Positions 18,292-29,158 of a DNA stretch of 64,000 nt are shown here, in pieces; positions within the stretch are counted from its first letter, which is position 1, and every line of letters begins with the position of its first letter. The DNA lies in NCBI GenBank assembly GCA_009731375.1, contig BJOX01000170.1:612706-676705 (forward strand). Direction: 5' to 3'. The DNA is from Paulinella micropora (taxonomy: Eukaryota; Cercozoa; Imbricatea; Euglyphida). The notes beneath the pieces are model-generated. The model was not told the DNA's origin. It saw nothing but the letters and a program-made list of their open reading frames with translations, and did no database searches. A program made the translations under genes and the position numbers.

Positions 18292-19630
18292 CCTTCTTTT
18301 TAATTCTAGCACTTCGTCTTACTGGTGCTTTTACTTCCTCTGTCGCGGTTTCTTCTTGTGGTGCTTCTTTCTTCGCTTCGCTCTTCGTCGCTCCACTCCT
18401 CTTCTCTTTGATAAATTCATTAACAATAACGGCGCCAATCCTACTCAATTGTCTTAGTTTAATATTCGTTATCTTGCCCCCGTGGTCGTTGTAAATCTGT
18501 TCAAGCAATTTATATTTATCCTCTCTGTTCGCCCTGTTGCCTAATGATTGATATTTACTTTCTGCCGTGGCCGTTTCACTTTCAATTTCGTTAATATTAT
18601 TTAAATTCAGACATAAATCTATCTTTTTTCTTAACTCCTCTAATTCTGTTTTAATTCCTTCTGTCTTAATTTCTTCTGGATCTAACACATTCACCCACGA
18701 ATAACTAAATGAAGTCAGTAAATCACCATGACCAAGAACATTTGAAACCCATGTATTAAAATTTTCTATTTTCGGATTGGCGAAATTACTATATGACAAA
18801 CTCGCATATAGTTTCCGCAACATACTACTTTTTTGTGTGTATTCCGAAAGCCAAGGGAAGATTTTAATAATCCTTTTGTTTAGTTCATTATTCTTTTGTT
18901 TATCAAGCACACCTTCTTTGTTGATGATAACTGCTCCCTTTTTCTTAAAGTGTTTTCTTATTGAATTAACTTTTTCTATTACAAACTGTGGAGTAAAAAG
19001 GACGACAGGTCTCTCAGTCCAATTCTTTTCTTGTCCTTCTCTTTTCTTTGCTAGGTTATTCACTCGCAACCAAGAAGGTTTGTCTGGTATCAACTCGTAT
19101 GTGTTTTTATCAAATATTTCCACAGGTCTTGCTCCAATTGCTATCATCAACGCGAGTAATTTAAGATAAGGGTCATTACTCAATATCATGTCATTCATTT
19201 TGGCCATTACATCACGAACATCAATCTGAATTTTTTGTTCATTTTTGGCTTTGACATCTTTCTTATATCCCTCAACAATATCAATCCGTTCTTCTTCATT
19301 CAGATTAAAATATTTATCCAGTTTGCTCATTTCATACACCTTCTCACTTTGATAAGGTTCTATTGCTTTTTTTCTTACCTCAGACAGTCGTTGCCTTCTA
19401 CTATTCAAATTAGGATACACGATAGCATATTTTGGATATATGACTTTTAGTGCCTCAAGTGCCTCTTCATCACTCGTTGGTGTGCTAAATAACGATATGA
19501 TAGCATTATGAAACGCAATACTTGGTTTCAACTCACTATCGTAGAAGTTGGACACGACTTCATAAATTTTATTTTCTGTAGTAGCAACTCTCAACTGCCT
19601 AACAAATTTTCTATCGTCTTCGTTCCACAT
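18281..19630 (-). CDS. Tyrosine recombinase, candidate telomere resolvase/integrase
   Basis: 449 residues, intact. An N-terminal helical region (~1-150) should be the DNA clamp. Catalytic region: LALMIAIGARPVEIF gives the first arginine (R168), LAKKRE gives the beta-hairpin lysine (K195 or K196), SSMLRKLYASLSY gives the second arginine (R272), and VLGHGDLLTSFSYSW gives H301 with the nucleophile Y310 nine residues later. This is the tyrosine-recombinase set. The 'GARP-x-EI' block and the lack of a standard HxxR histidine recall telomere resolvases of the TelN/ResT type, but I cannot prove that. A ~130-residue C-terminal extension (coiled coil, then a basic RRSARIKKKANT tail) follows. The gene lies ~1 kb from the palindromic right end, where an integrase or resolvase would be expected. 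Confidence 0.8.
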   Translation of the reverse strand: MWNEDDRKFVRQLRVATTENKIYEVVSNFYDSELKPSIAFHNAIISLFSTPTSDEEALEALKVIYPKYAIVYPNLNSRRQRLSEVRKKAIEPYQSEKVYEMSKLDKYFNLNEEERIDIVEGYKKDVKAKNEQKIQIDVRDVMAKMNDMILSNDPYLKLLALMIAIGARPVEIFDKNTYELIPDKPSWLRVNNLAKKREGQEKNWTERPVVLFTPQFVIEKVNSIRKHFKKKGAVIINKEGVLDKQKNNELNKRIIKIFPWLSEYTQKSSMLRKLYASLSYSNFANPKIENFNTWVSNVLGHGDLLTSFSYSWVNVLDPEEIKTEGIKTELEELRKKIDLCLNLNNINEIESETATAESKYQSLGNRANREDKYKLLEQIYNDHGGKITNIKLRQLSRIGAVIVNEFIKEKRSGATKSEAKKEAPQEETATEEVKAPVRRSARIKKKANT

Positions 19631-20113
19631 CCTCGGTATATATTAGACAAGTCTATATTTTTATATGTCCAAAAAAAATAATAAATCGTTATATACCGCA
19701 ATATGTTCTCAAATGTTGTTAAAAACGACTTGGCCGGCCGTTGTCAATAGTAGCAGTGTGAGAGAGGATATTTTTGTTTGTATTAATGTAGGCCAATGTG
19801 TCCGAGGCCAAGTACCCCGCGGCTAAAATTATATTTTCTCTATTGTAATAAAAGTAGAGAGGTAAAAAAATTTACTATTTCTTAATAAACCTTGGACAGG
19901 TTGGACAAGTTAAAATTTAGTTAATAGAAAGAATAATAATATAATAAATATTGAAATTTAATAACTAAAAAAGTGTCCAACCTTATAAAAAATCGCTTGG
20001 ACACGGCCAACCATGGGGTTGGACACATATAAATAAGATTATTTTCTTTCCGCCTGCTCTTATATTCAACAATTGAATTATGTATTAAACATATACTATA
20101 AATAGCATATACG
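19631..20113. promoter_or_regulatory. Non-coding region with TTGGACA repeats
   Basis: No gene is seen in this ~480 nt. It holds repeated TTGGACA-type motifs: cttggacagg (19891), ttggacaagt (19901), gtgtccaacc (19973, inverted), cttggacacgg (19996) and ggttggacac (20017). It also holds gacaagtctat at 19645, which is shared with the terminal arm (gacaagtctatttaac). Candidate roles are recombinase binding, a replication origin, or a regulatory region between the recombinase and the gene at 20114. Confidence 0.5.
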
Positions 20114-20446
20114 ATGAGTTCTGTCATAGAAGAAATAAAGGCCGTATTCAGTCTCCCTGATCCAAGGAGGCAACGATATAGAGCAAAGTATGTGGAAAAT
20201 AATAAGGAAAAAATTAAAGAGCAACAGAGAAGATATAGAGAAGCAAATAAAGAGAAGATAAATGAACAACGAAGGGAATATTATAAGAAAAATAAGGACA
20301 AGGTTAAAGAGCAACAGAAGAAATACAGAGAAATTAATAAAGTAGTATTGGATAAATACAAAGGGGAATATCTCAAGCAGATAGAAAAAGAGAAGCAGAA
20401 AGAAACAAACCCTAATATTGAATATTTGACATCCCTTCAATTCTGA
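20114..20446 (+). CDS. Lys/Glu-rich helical-repeat protein
   Basis: 110 residues. After DPRRQRYRAKYVENN come about three ~20-residue repeats of the type YRE-x-NKEKI-x-EQ-RRE, ending KEKQKETNPNIEYL. Such basic helical repeats are common in viral and protist proteins and may bind DNA. It is the last gene before the right terminal repeat. Function unknown. Confidence 0.5.
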   Translation: MSSVIEEIKAVFSLPDPRRQRYRAKYVENNKEKIKEQQRRYREANKEKINEQRREYYKKNKDKVKEQQKKYREINKVVLDKYKGEYLKQIEKEKQKETNPNIEYLTSLQF

Positions 20447-20638
20447 TCAGTAAAAAATATCGTTATGGCTGATCCGGTGCCACCAATTTTGGTCAAAAAG
20501 GATTTTTTTTGCCGATCGTCCAAGGAGAAAAGCAAAAAGTGAAACTCTTTTTTCTTTCCTTAGTCATGTGGCTATCGCCCCCTCCCCCCACGAACTTCGT
20601 TCGTTGCCCCCCTCCCCCATTTGTTGTGTTTGATGATC

Positions 20639-21029
20639 ATTTATATATATGGACAAGTCTATTTAACTATTAAAAACAAGCACAGAAAAAGACGAAAACA
20701 CACACAGGAAAACAGGAAAGACACACAGGAAGCACAAAACATACCTTTGTTTTACCAAAATACGGAAAACTAAGCACACTAAGAGAGATTTGGACAAAAT
20801 AACGACAATTTCATATAAATGAAATTTAATATATATTTTTTAGAATAAAAAATATGAAATTGTCGTTATTTTGTCCAAATCTCTCTTAGTGTGCTTAGTT
20901 TTCCGTATTTTGGTAAAACAAAGGTATGTTTTGTGCTTCCTGTGTGTCTTTCCTGTTTTCCTGTGTGTGTTTTCGTCTTTTTCTGTGCTTGTTTTTAATA
21001 GTTAAATAGACTTGTCCATATATATAAAT
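20639..21029. repeat. Right viral terminal repeat: 391-bp palindrome, flip centre
   Basis: The arm 20639-20816 (starting atttatatatatggacaag) is followed by a 35-nt centre (20817-20851) and then by the perfect reverse complement of the arm (20852-21029). The symmetry centre is 20834. The first arm is a direct copy of the left terminal arm, and the second arm makes the outer ends of the element inverted. The centre is inverted relative to the left end. The whole could fold into one long hairpin. Confidence 0.88.
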
Positions 21030-21152
21030 GATATATATATATGTAAGTATAGATAAATATACTAGTATATATATACATATATATATATATATATACATAT
21101 CATCTATCATATATCATGATTCAAAATTTAATATAGTATATACATATATATA

Positions 21153-21425
21153 TTGCTGTTGACATTCAAGACAACACAAAAATTAGTTTTGAGTTTTTGT
21201 GTCAGATTTTCATTTTTGTGACAGTTTTTCATTTTTGTGACAAAAATTCAAATTTTCAAATTTAACTGTAACATTTCGCGAAAATTTACGATATTTTGCG
21301 GACGAATATAGCAGTTAATTTGAAAAATTCAAATTTTCACCCAAAATCAAAATTCCAACCAAAACTGAAATTCCAAACAAAACAGAAAAATCAATTTTTG
21401 TTGTTGTCTTGAATGTCAACAGCAA
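21153..21425. mobile_element. MITE copy 2 (TA target duplication)
   Basis: Same element as at 777-1042 (TIRs TTGCTGTTGACATTC... / ...GAATGTCAACAGCAA), with a few base differences and a small internal duplication (aaattttcaaattt). It is flanked by TA at 21151-21152 and 21426-21427, inside an (AT)n tract. Confidence 0.75.
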
Positions 21426-21468
21426 TATATATATATATATTAATATATATTAATATTATATATATATT

Positions 21469-23377
21469 TACTATATCTGAGGCGTACTGATGCAGCTAAT
21501 GGCATATCCTCAACGGACATAAGCCTCCAATACCCTTGTTCGAGGTCCTCCACCCCCCCGTGTCAGTCTCTCGCCTGATGATCGGGGCCACCGATGGAGC
21601 TCCTGAGGGCAAGACTGCACTAAGCCGAGGTTATTCCGCAGTCCCAGCAACCTCTTGCAAGACGTCACCGAATGTGCAAGTGCATACACCAAGCGCGGTT
21701 GCTAGAGCTGCCTCGAAACCCCACCCATAACAATCTGGTGTCTGCTGGGTCCTGGGCTATCAACCAGCATATGCGGAGTTTAAGATCTTTTACGCGCGCA
21801 ACGACCCTCCTCCCATGATGATGGTTATGAGTTGGCGTCACAGTTTAACGCCTTGAGGCCATTGTGCTGGAACTCTGTTTAGCAAGTGTGACTGACTAGG
21901 TTTTTTCATCTGGATCATAAGTTCCCTCAAATATGTCACAGTCAACACTCCAAGGCAGATTTACTATATCTGAGGCGTACTGATGCAGCTAATATGGCAT
22001 ATCCTCAACGGACATAAGCCTCCAATACCCTTGTTCGAGGTCCTCCACCCCCCCGTGTCAGTCTCTCGCCTGATGATCGGGGCCACCGATGGAGCTCCTG
22101 AGGGCAAGACTGCACTAAGCCGAGGTTATTCCGCAGTCCCAGCAACCTCTTGCAAGACGTCACCGAATGTGCAAGTGCATACACCAAGCGCGGTTGCTAG
22201 AGCTGCCTCGAAACCCCACCCATAACAATCTGGTGTCTGCTGGGTCCTGGGCTATCAACCAGCATATGCGGAGTTTAAGATCTTTTACGCGCGCAACGAC
22301 CCTCCTCCCCAGCATCTACCACCAAAGGGTTATGAGTTGGCGTCACAGTTTAACGCCTTGAGGCCATTGGGCTGGAACTCTGTTTAGCAAGTGTGACTAG
22401 GTTTTTTCATCGGGATTTCCCTCAAATATGTCACAGTCAACACTCCAAGGCAGATTTACTATATCTGAGGCGTACTGATGCAGCTAATGGCATATCCTCA
22501 ACGGACATAAGCCTCCAATACCCTTGTTCGAGGTCCTCCACCCCCCCGTGTCAGTCTCTCGCCTGATGATCGGGGCCACCGATGGAGCTCCTGAGGGCAA
22601 GACTGCACTAAGCCGAGGTTATTCCGCAGTCCCAGCAACCTCTTGCAAGACGTCACCGAATGTGCAAGTGCATACACCAAGCGCGGTTGCTAGAGCTGCC
22701 TCGAAACCCCACCCATAACAATCTGGTGTCTGCTGGGTCCTGGGCTATCAACCAGCATATGCGGAGTTTAAGATCTTTTACGCGCGCAACGACCCTCCTC
22801 CCCAGCATCTACCACCAAAGGGTTATGAGTTGGCGTCACAGTTTAACGCCTTGAGGCCATTGGGCTGGAACTCTGTTTAGCAAGTGTGACTAGGTTTTTT
22901 CATCGGGATTTCCCTCAAATATGTCACAGTCAACACTCCAAGGCAGATTTACTATATCTGAGGCGTACTGATGCAGCTAATGGCATATCCTCAACGGACA
23001 TAAGCCTCCAATACCCTTGTTCGAGGTCCTCCACCCCCCCGTGTCAGTCTCTCGCCTGATGATCGGGGCCACCGATGGAGCTCCTGAGGGCCGGGCAAGA
23101 CTGCACTAAGCCGATGTTATTCCGCAGTCCCAGCAACCTCTTGCAAGACGTCACCGAATGTGCAAGTGCATACACCAAGCGCGGTTGCTAGAGCTGCCTC
23201 GAAACCGTTGAACCCCACCCATAACAATCTGGTGTCTGCTGGGTCCTGGGCTATCAACCAGCATATGCGGAGTTTAAGATCTTTTACGCGCGCAACGACC
23301 CTCCTCCCCAGCACTGATCTACCACCAAAGGGTTATGAGTTGGCGTCACAGTTTAACGCCTTGAGGCCATTGTGCTA
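21469..23377 (+). repeat. Tandem array of a ~493-bp repeat, four copies
   Basis: Units start at the motif ggcgtactgatgcagc at 21481, 21974, 22469 and 22962, giving periods of 493, 495 and 493. Each unit has a ~410-bp core ending gaggccattgggctgg and an ~80-bp linker (aactctgtttagcaag ... cactccaaggcaga). The last copy lacks the linker and the first core has a small internal deletion near 21816. Core-only copies occur at 31809-32217 (direct) and 52104-52262 (inverted, cut by a gap). Open frames here repeat identically in each unit and are not genes. Confidence 0.85.
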
Positions 23378-24552
23378 ATTATATATTGCAGCAATATATA
23401 CTAATGATATATATATATATTAATATTAATATACTATATCATGATATATATATATATACATATTAATATTAATATCGTTAACTTTTGCCGCGAATCATCA
23501 TTAAATTCAAATTCAAACTCAGTTAAAACTTGAATTGAATTTATGATCTTAATATCAAGTTTCACTACAAATTCAAACTGAGTTAAAAATTGAATTTATG
23601 ATCTTAATATCAAGTTTCACTACTACTGGCTAGTTAGATTTCAGTACTTTACTCTGATGAACTCAGTTTACAATCACTACTAATATTGTTAAAAAACTTT
23701 AAATGGAATAGAAAAAGGAACAGAAGTTCAACTTCAAGTTCCACTTATTCCCACGAGTGGCAGGTATTAATATTTTATTAAAACAGTGTTTTCGTAATTT
23801 AAAAAAAAAAAAAGTAAATTCAAGAGTCATAAAGTCGATGGTACATATATATTTCTTTCAGTTTATAAAAGGCTGCCTCAGGCTGTTTTTAGGCTGCCTG
23901 TGTTTTTCAACACCCTGCTCGTTTGAGCAATGAGGATTTCGGCGAATTTCGTTATTAGCAAGTTTTAATAAAAAAATTACCAAATTAATACTGTGCTCCA
24001 GCTGTTTGAAAAATATGAAAGCGTTACATGAACTACTGAATCTATTCTATCATTAATTCTCTAACAACTTGATATATGATAACACATTTAAGTAACCCTT
24101 TTGAAAAACAAAACGAGTTAGGATACTGAGAAAAGAAACATTTTCAGATATATATCCACAAAATACATACAACTATCACAATCAAAAGTAAGATACTGAT
24201 AACTGACAAATCACAAAACCTTTGAATATATACACCAAGGAAAATATTTCACTTTACATCGAAGTATAAACTATAACTCTGCGGGCGGAACACAAAACTT
24301 TACTTGATTCTCTAGGAAAAACAAAAACTACGCTTGACCAAACAAGTAACTTGCACCATCGGAAATTCTCGCCACCACAATCGAATCGACTGCGACGAAT
24401 GAGTTTCTGACTGGTGGCAAATCACTTGCGAGTCCTCGGCGGTTGAGTCACAAAAATAAAATTAGAGCCAATGGGGTGGATCGAACGATTTCTTTGAACA
24501 AAACAAATATGTTACATCTTATGCATTGCGCACAGTTCAGCGGGACATGTGG
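23378..24552. other. AT-rich spacer with a ~60-bp duplication
   Basis: The stretch opens with (AT)n. A duplicated segment follows at about 23503-23565 and 23566-23627 (aaattcaaact ... atcttaatatcaagtttcac). No reading frame or RNA gene is recognised in the rest. Confidence 0.5.
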
Positions 24553-24689
24553 CTAGGTGGTGGGTTGAGCGATTGAAGAGGAACTTAGACGGGAAACAAC
24601 CTGACTTTCACGGCGGCATACTGTCTGGCCGGCAAAATGTGTGGATTTTGGGCTTGAGTGATAATATATAACGATGTGTCGCGCCTGTG

Positions 24690-25140
24690 TCAGGCCTCGC
24701 AGCCCACGGTGGTGGGGGATTGGCTGCGGATGAGATGGAAGCCCGCGATTTCCGGCGAGGAAGAGCAGCCGGTGGAAGGGTAGGACAGAGTAGGAGAGGC
24801 GTTGCGGTGCGGGGTTGTGCGCTGTGCCGAGTGGACCGGGCTGCTTTTCTCGTGCGCCGCAGCACAATGGGCCACACTGGAGAGGTGCTCGAACGAGTCT
24901 CTGGCGACGGTGGAACGCAAGCTCAATGTCTCAGCGTCCTCTTCCGACAGCGCGTTGCCGCTGCTGCAGTCAGGGTCCGACCAGCGGCGGGTGCGTTTGG
25001 GAGCGGGCTTGTTGGGCACAATGTACGAGTGTGTGTGCGAGCACAACAGTGTCCGCGCTTCGTGCAGTTTGAGTTGGCGGGGGGATGCTACGACGCCCAC
25101 GTCGAGACAGTCAGGGGAGTCAGGCTCCTCCTCTGGACAA
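24690..25140 (-). CDS. Probable C-terminal exon of the protein-kinase gene
   Basis: On the minus strand a plausible acceptor (...accttgtccag) at about 25141 is followed by an open frame EEEPDSPDCLDVGVV ... to a stop at 24690, ~150 codons. It is rich in Ser, Arg and Pro (KRTRRWSDPDCSSGN, SLRSTVARDS), as in regulatory tails of Ser/Thr kinases. GC content is much higher than in the surrounding microsatellites. Linking it to the kinase exons upstream rests only on strand and order. An intermediate exon is likely at ~25733-25830 ([17 protein letters not shown]...). Confidence 0.45.
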
Positions 25141-25664
25141 GGTAGGTGGGTATGTGTTGGTGTGTGTAGGTGTGTATCTATGTTATGTAAATGTAAATGT
25201 AAATGCAAATGGGAAATGATGAGAGCCTTCTCTTTTCCCTGTAACAGCCGACCTAAAGGTCTTCTCAGACCAGCGTGTATGTATGATAGGTATGGTATGC
25301 ATTAATTCTATGGATGCAGCTACGGAGAGAAAATATGCATACTTACTTGCTTACTTACTTAACTTGCTTACTTACTTAACTTACTTACTTTACTTTACTT
25401 TACTTTGCTTTGCTTTACTTACTTCACTTTACTTTACTTTCTTTTACTTTTACACTTTTTTACTTTACTTTACTTTACTTTACTTTTACCTTGACCTTAC
25501 TGTACTTTACTTTACTTTACTTCACTTCACTTTACTTTACTTTACTTCACTTTACTTTACCTTTACTTTTACTTGCATTTCCATTATGTGATGGCGTCCA
25601 TTGCTCGCCCCAGAACAACTACTTGCACCTCTTCCCCCCCCCCCCCCCCCCCTTTTTCTCTCTC

Positions 25665-25693
25665 NNNNNNNNNNNNNNNNNNNNNNNNNNNNN
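25665..25693. other. Scaffold gap
   Basis: 29 N, preceded by a C-rich/CT tract and followed by a long G run. Homopolymer runs at gap edges are probably assembly artefacts. Confidence 0.9.
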
Positions 25694-25725
<32 letters not shown>

Positions 25726-25882
25726 GAGCAATCTCACCAAGGCCTGGCGATAGCGCACGCTTGTGTGTCTGTTTGCCCAGTTGTAGCTGCTGCAACATCT
25801 CGGCATGGTCGCGTTGCACCACTGTGCTCTTGAGCACTAGACGAAGAAAGAGACAGAGACAGACGAGCCACGCATGTACAGG

Positions 25883-25899
25883 GTCCATCTATCTATCTG

Positions 25900-25986
<87 letters not shown>

Positions 25987-25988
25987 CC

Positions 25989-26045
<57 letters not shown>
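25883..26045. repeat. (TCTA)n microsatellite
   Basis: About 160 bp of tctatcta repeats with a short tctg block in the middle. Confidence 0.95.
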
Positions 26046-26381
26046 CCTGTTTGCAGCACGTCGCGGAGCGCAGCGTGTTGCAACACCTAAGCCAAAAACA
26101 GAAAATAAAGATGTGATATGATGTGATATGATATGAAAGCGTCAAGGCAAAAGAGAAAGGGCATAGAAAATAAAAGATGTGATATGATGTGATATGATAT
26201 GAAAGCGTCAAGGCAATAGAGAAAGGGCATAACAGCAGTGGGGAAGGCAATGAGCGAGCGTAAAAGGCAATAGTGAAGCAAGAAACGAACGATGAAAAAA
26301 TGTATGTCTCAATAAATAACCTGGCGTAGGGAGGAGCGATCTTTCGCAGGGCAGATCATGGTTGAGAGAAGGTCCAAGATC

Positions 26382-26439
<58 letters not shown>

Positions 26440-26564
26440 GCACACACACACACATAGAGAAGATATGTATAAGTATTTCAAGCATACATTCTCTATCCAT
26501 GATTATTTGTGTGTGTTTGTGTTTGCGTGGTATGCTGGTGGGAAAATCGTGAGTACACTGGAGT

Positions 26565-26640
<76 letters not shown>
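26382..26640. repeat. (GA)n, (CA)n and (GT)n microsatellites
   Basis: GA runs at 26382-26438 and 26589-26638, with CA and GT runs beside them, in a kinase-gene intron. Confidence 0.9.
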
Positions 26641-26641
<1 letters not shown>

Positions 26642-27045
26642 CTTCAGGAACAGGTACACCCCACACCTTGAAGACACGAGAGAAACCTGTGCATACATGC
26701 ACACATACGTACGTATATACATACATTAAATACATGCATACATAAACAAACATGCATACATACACCATACACACCCCACACCTTGAAGATACGAGAGAAA
26801 CCTATACATACATGCACACATACGTACGTATATACATACATTAAATACATGTATACATAAACAAACATGCATACATACACCATACACACCCCACACCTTG
26901 AAGACACGAGAGAAACCTATGTATACATGCACACATACGTACGTATATACATACATTAAATATGTATACATAAACAAACATGCATACATACACCATACAC
27001 ACCCCACACCTTGAAGACACGAGAGAAACCTATACATACATGCAT
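26640..27045 (-). repeat. ~115-bp tandem repeats containing copies of a kinase-gene exon piece
   Basis: The piece caccccacaccttgaag + acacgagagaaacct occurs at about 26658, 26775, 26888 and 27000, each followed by the same ATAC-rich spacer. On the minus strand the full copy at 26640-26690 reads, after an acceptor-like cacag, as FSRVFKVWGVPVPEE and ends at a GT donor. The other three copies keep only the 5' part of this exon-like piece. This looks like exon plus intron edge amplified with the microsatellite. Confidence 0.6.
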
Positions 27046-27049
27046 GCAT

Positions 27050-27782
27050 GATGTATGTATGTATGTATGTATGTAATGTATGTATGTATGTATGCATACA
27101 CGAGGATAACCTGAATGTCCTTCTAACAGTACAGTAAGCACACCATAGCATCGCAGTAGGTATATATACGTATGTATGAACGTTTATATGCATATACGAT
27201 GTTTACCTGAACGCCCTTCTTCTAAGAGTAAGCGTTATGTATGTAATATGTATGAATGTATGTATGCATACACGCGGATAACCTGAATGTCCTCCTAACA
27301 ACACACCATAGCATCGCAGTAGGTATATATACGTATGTACGAACGTTTATATGTATCCATATACGATGATTACCTGAACGCCCTTCTTCTAAGAGTAAGC
27401 GTTATGTATGTATATATGTATGTATATATGCATGTATGTATGCATACACGAGGATAACCTGAATGTCCTCCTAACAACACACCATAGCATCGCAGTAGGT
27501 ATATATACGTATTAATGAACGTTTATATGTATGCATATACGATGTTGACCTGAACGCCCTTCTTCTAAGAGTAAGCGTTATGTATGTATGTATGAATGTA
27601 TGTATGCATACACGAGGATAACCTGAATGTCCTCCTAACAGTACACCATAGCATCGCAGTAGGTATATAAGTATGTATTTACGTTTATATATATATGCAT
27701 ATACGATGATTACCTGAACGTCCTTCTTCTAAGAGTAAGCGCACCATAGCATCGCTGCAGTTAGGGCGCTCACAAACTGGCG
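27050..27782 (-). repeat. ~150-170-bp tandem repeats carrying copies of another kinase exon
   Basis: Segments cctgaacgcccttcttcta + agagtaagcg recur near 27208, 27376 and 27550, and a diverged copy lies near 27717. Segments accatagcatcgcagtagg recur near 27140, 27303, 27482 and 27645. The copy at ~27717-27782 is complete: on the minus strand an acceptor catag is followed by APVCERPNCSDAMVRLL and a GT donor. The upstream copies are split or decayed, separated by ATGT/ATAC repeats. Confidence 0.6.
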
Positions 27783-27989
27783 CCTATGTATGTGATGTAA
27801 TGTGTATGCATGTGTGTATGTATGCCATGTATGCATGCATGCATGTAAGTAGTTTATGTCATGCGTATCTATTAATCTTCGGGCGCTCACACACAGGCGC
27901 CTATGTATGTGATGTATGTGTATGTGTGTATTGTATGCATGTATGCCATGTACGTATAAGGCCCGTTCTTCGCGGGTCACTTGACGGGC

Positions 27990-28032
<43 letters not shown>

Positions 28033-28120
28033 CAAACAGATAGATAGATAGATAGCTGCCCCCGCGTAGAACGGGCCTGAGTAGTTGATGTCATGCGTAT
28101 CTATTCATCTATCTATCTAC

Positions 28121-28542
28121 CTGAGTGAGCATCATGAAAAGGAGACAGCCTAGGGACCACACGTCTGCTAAATGCCCGTCGTACCTCCTACCCGCGTACA
28201 CCTAGTAGAGCGGACAGTGGTTGGTGCGCGGCTGAAGTGCTGAGAGTTCTTGCTCGGGGGTAGTATAAGAGGCCATGGCTCTTAAGCTACGCCACGCCCA
28301 TGGCTCTTAAGCTACGCCACGCCCATAGATTAAACATGTCTATCTATGTATCTGTGTATCTATAGGAGGGAATCGCAGGCTTATGGTGAGGTGTAATGTC
28401 TCGAATATATAGAATATAGTATTGGATAATTCCAGAATAAGGTAAGATCGACAGCTGTTGAGGGCTAGATAAATTAGATGGATGGATGGATGTATAGATA
28501 GATAGGTAGGTAGGTAGGTAGCTGGGTAGATGTGGAGAGAGC

Positions 28543-28575
<33 letters not shown>

Positions 28576-28659
28576 TATAGAGAGATAGAGAATGAGAGGA
28601 TGAGAGAAAGGAAGGAAGGAAGGAAGAAAGAAAGAAAGGAAGAAAGGAAGGAAGGAAGG

Positions 28660-28691
<32 letters not shown>

Positions 28692-28702
28692 AAAGAAAGA
28701 AA

Positions 28703-28735
<33 letters not shown>

Positions 28736-29099
28736 GAAGGAACGAAGGAAGGAAGGAAGGGAAGGGAAGGGAAGGGAAGGAAGGAAGGGAAGGGAGGAAG
28801 GAAGGAAGGAAGGAAGGAAGGAAGGAAGAACCTCCGGAGCCATGTAGCTCGGTTTCCCTCGTTTGCCTTGAAAGTGTCTTCCCTCCAACGACAATCCAAA
28901 ATCTAACACACACACACACACAGACACACACACATCTGTCATTTTCTCTCGCTCTCTCTCTCTCTCTCTCTCTGTGTATGTGTGTGTTGTCTGTCTGTCT
29001 GTCTCACCAGTGATGAGAGCTCTGCCTTCACTCTCTCTCTCTATCTCTCTCTCTGTGTTGTCTGTCTGTCTATCTGTCTCACCAGTGATGAGAGCTCTG

Positions 29100-29158
<59 letters not shown>

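Noticed and set aside
22076-22110. Hammerhead-ribozyme-like ctgatga in the core repeat
   Set aside because: A stem follows, but the required GAAA and cleavage-site pairing are missing.
21510-22854. Repeated 60-80-codon frames on both strands of the 493-bp array
   Set aside because: They recur identically with the repeat, exist on both strands and lack any domain; the array is better explained as a non-coding repeat.
21469-23377. CRISPR-like or rDNA/5S-like tandem array
   Set aside because: Units are ~493 bp with no unique spacers, and no rRNA sequence is recognisable.
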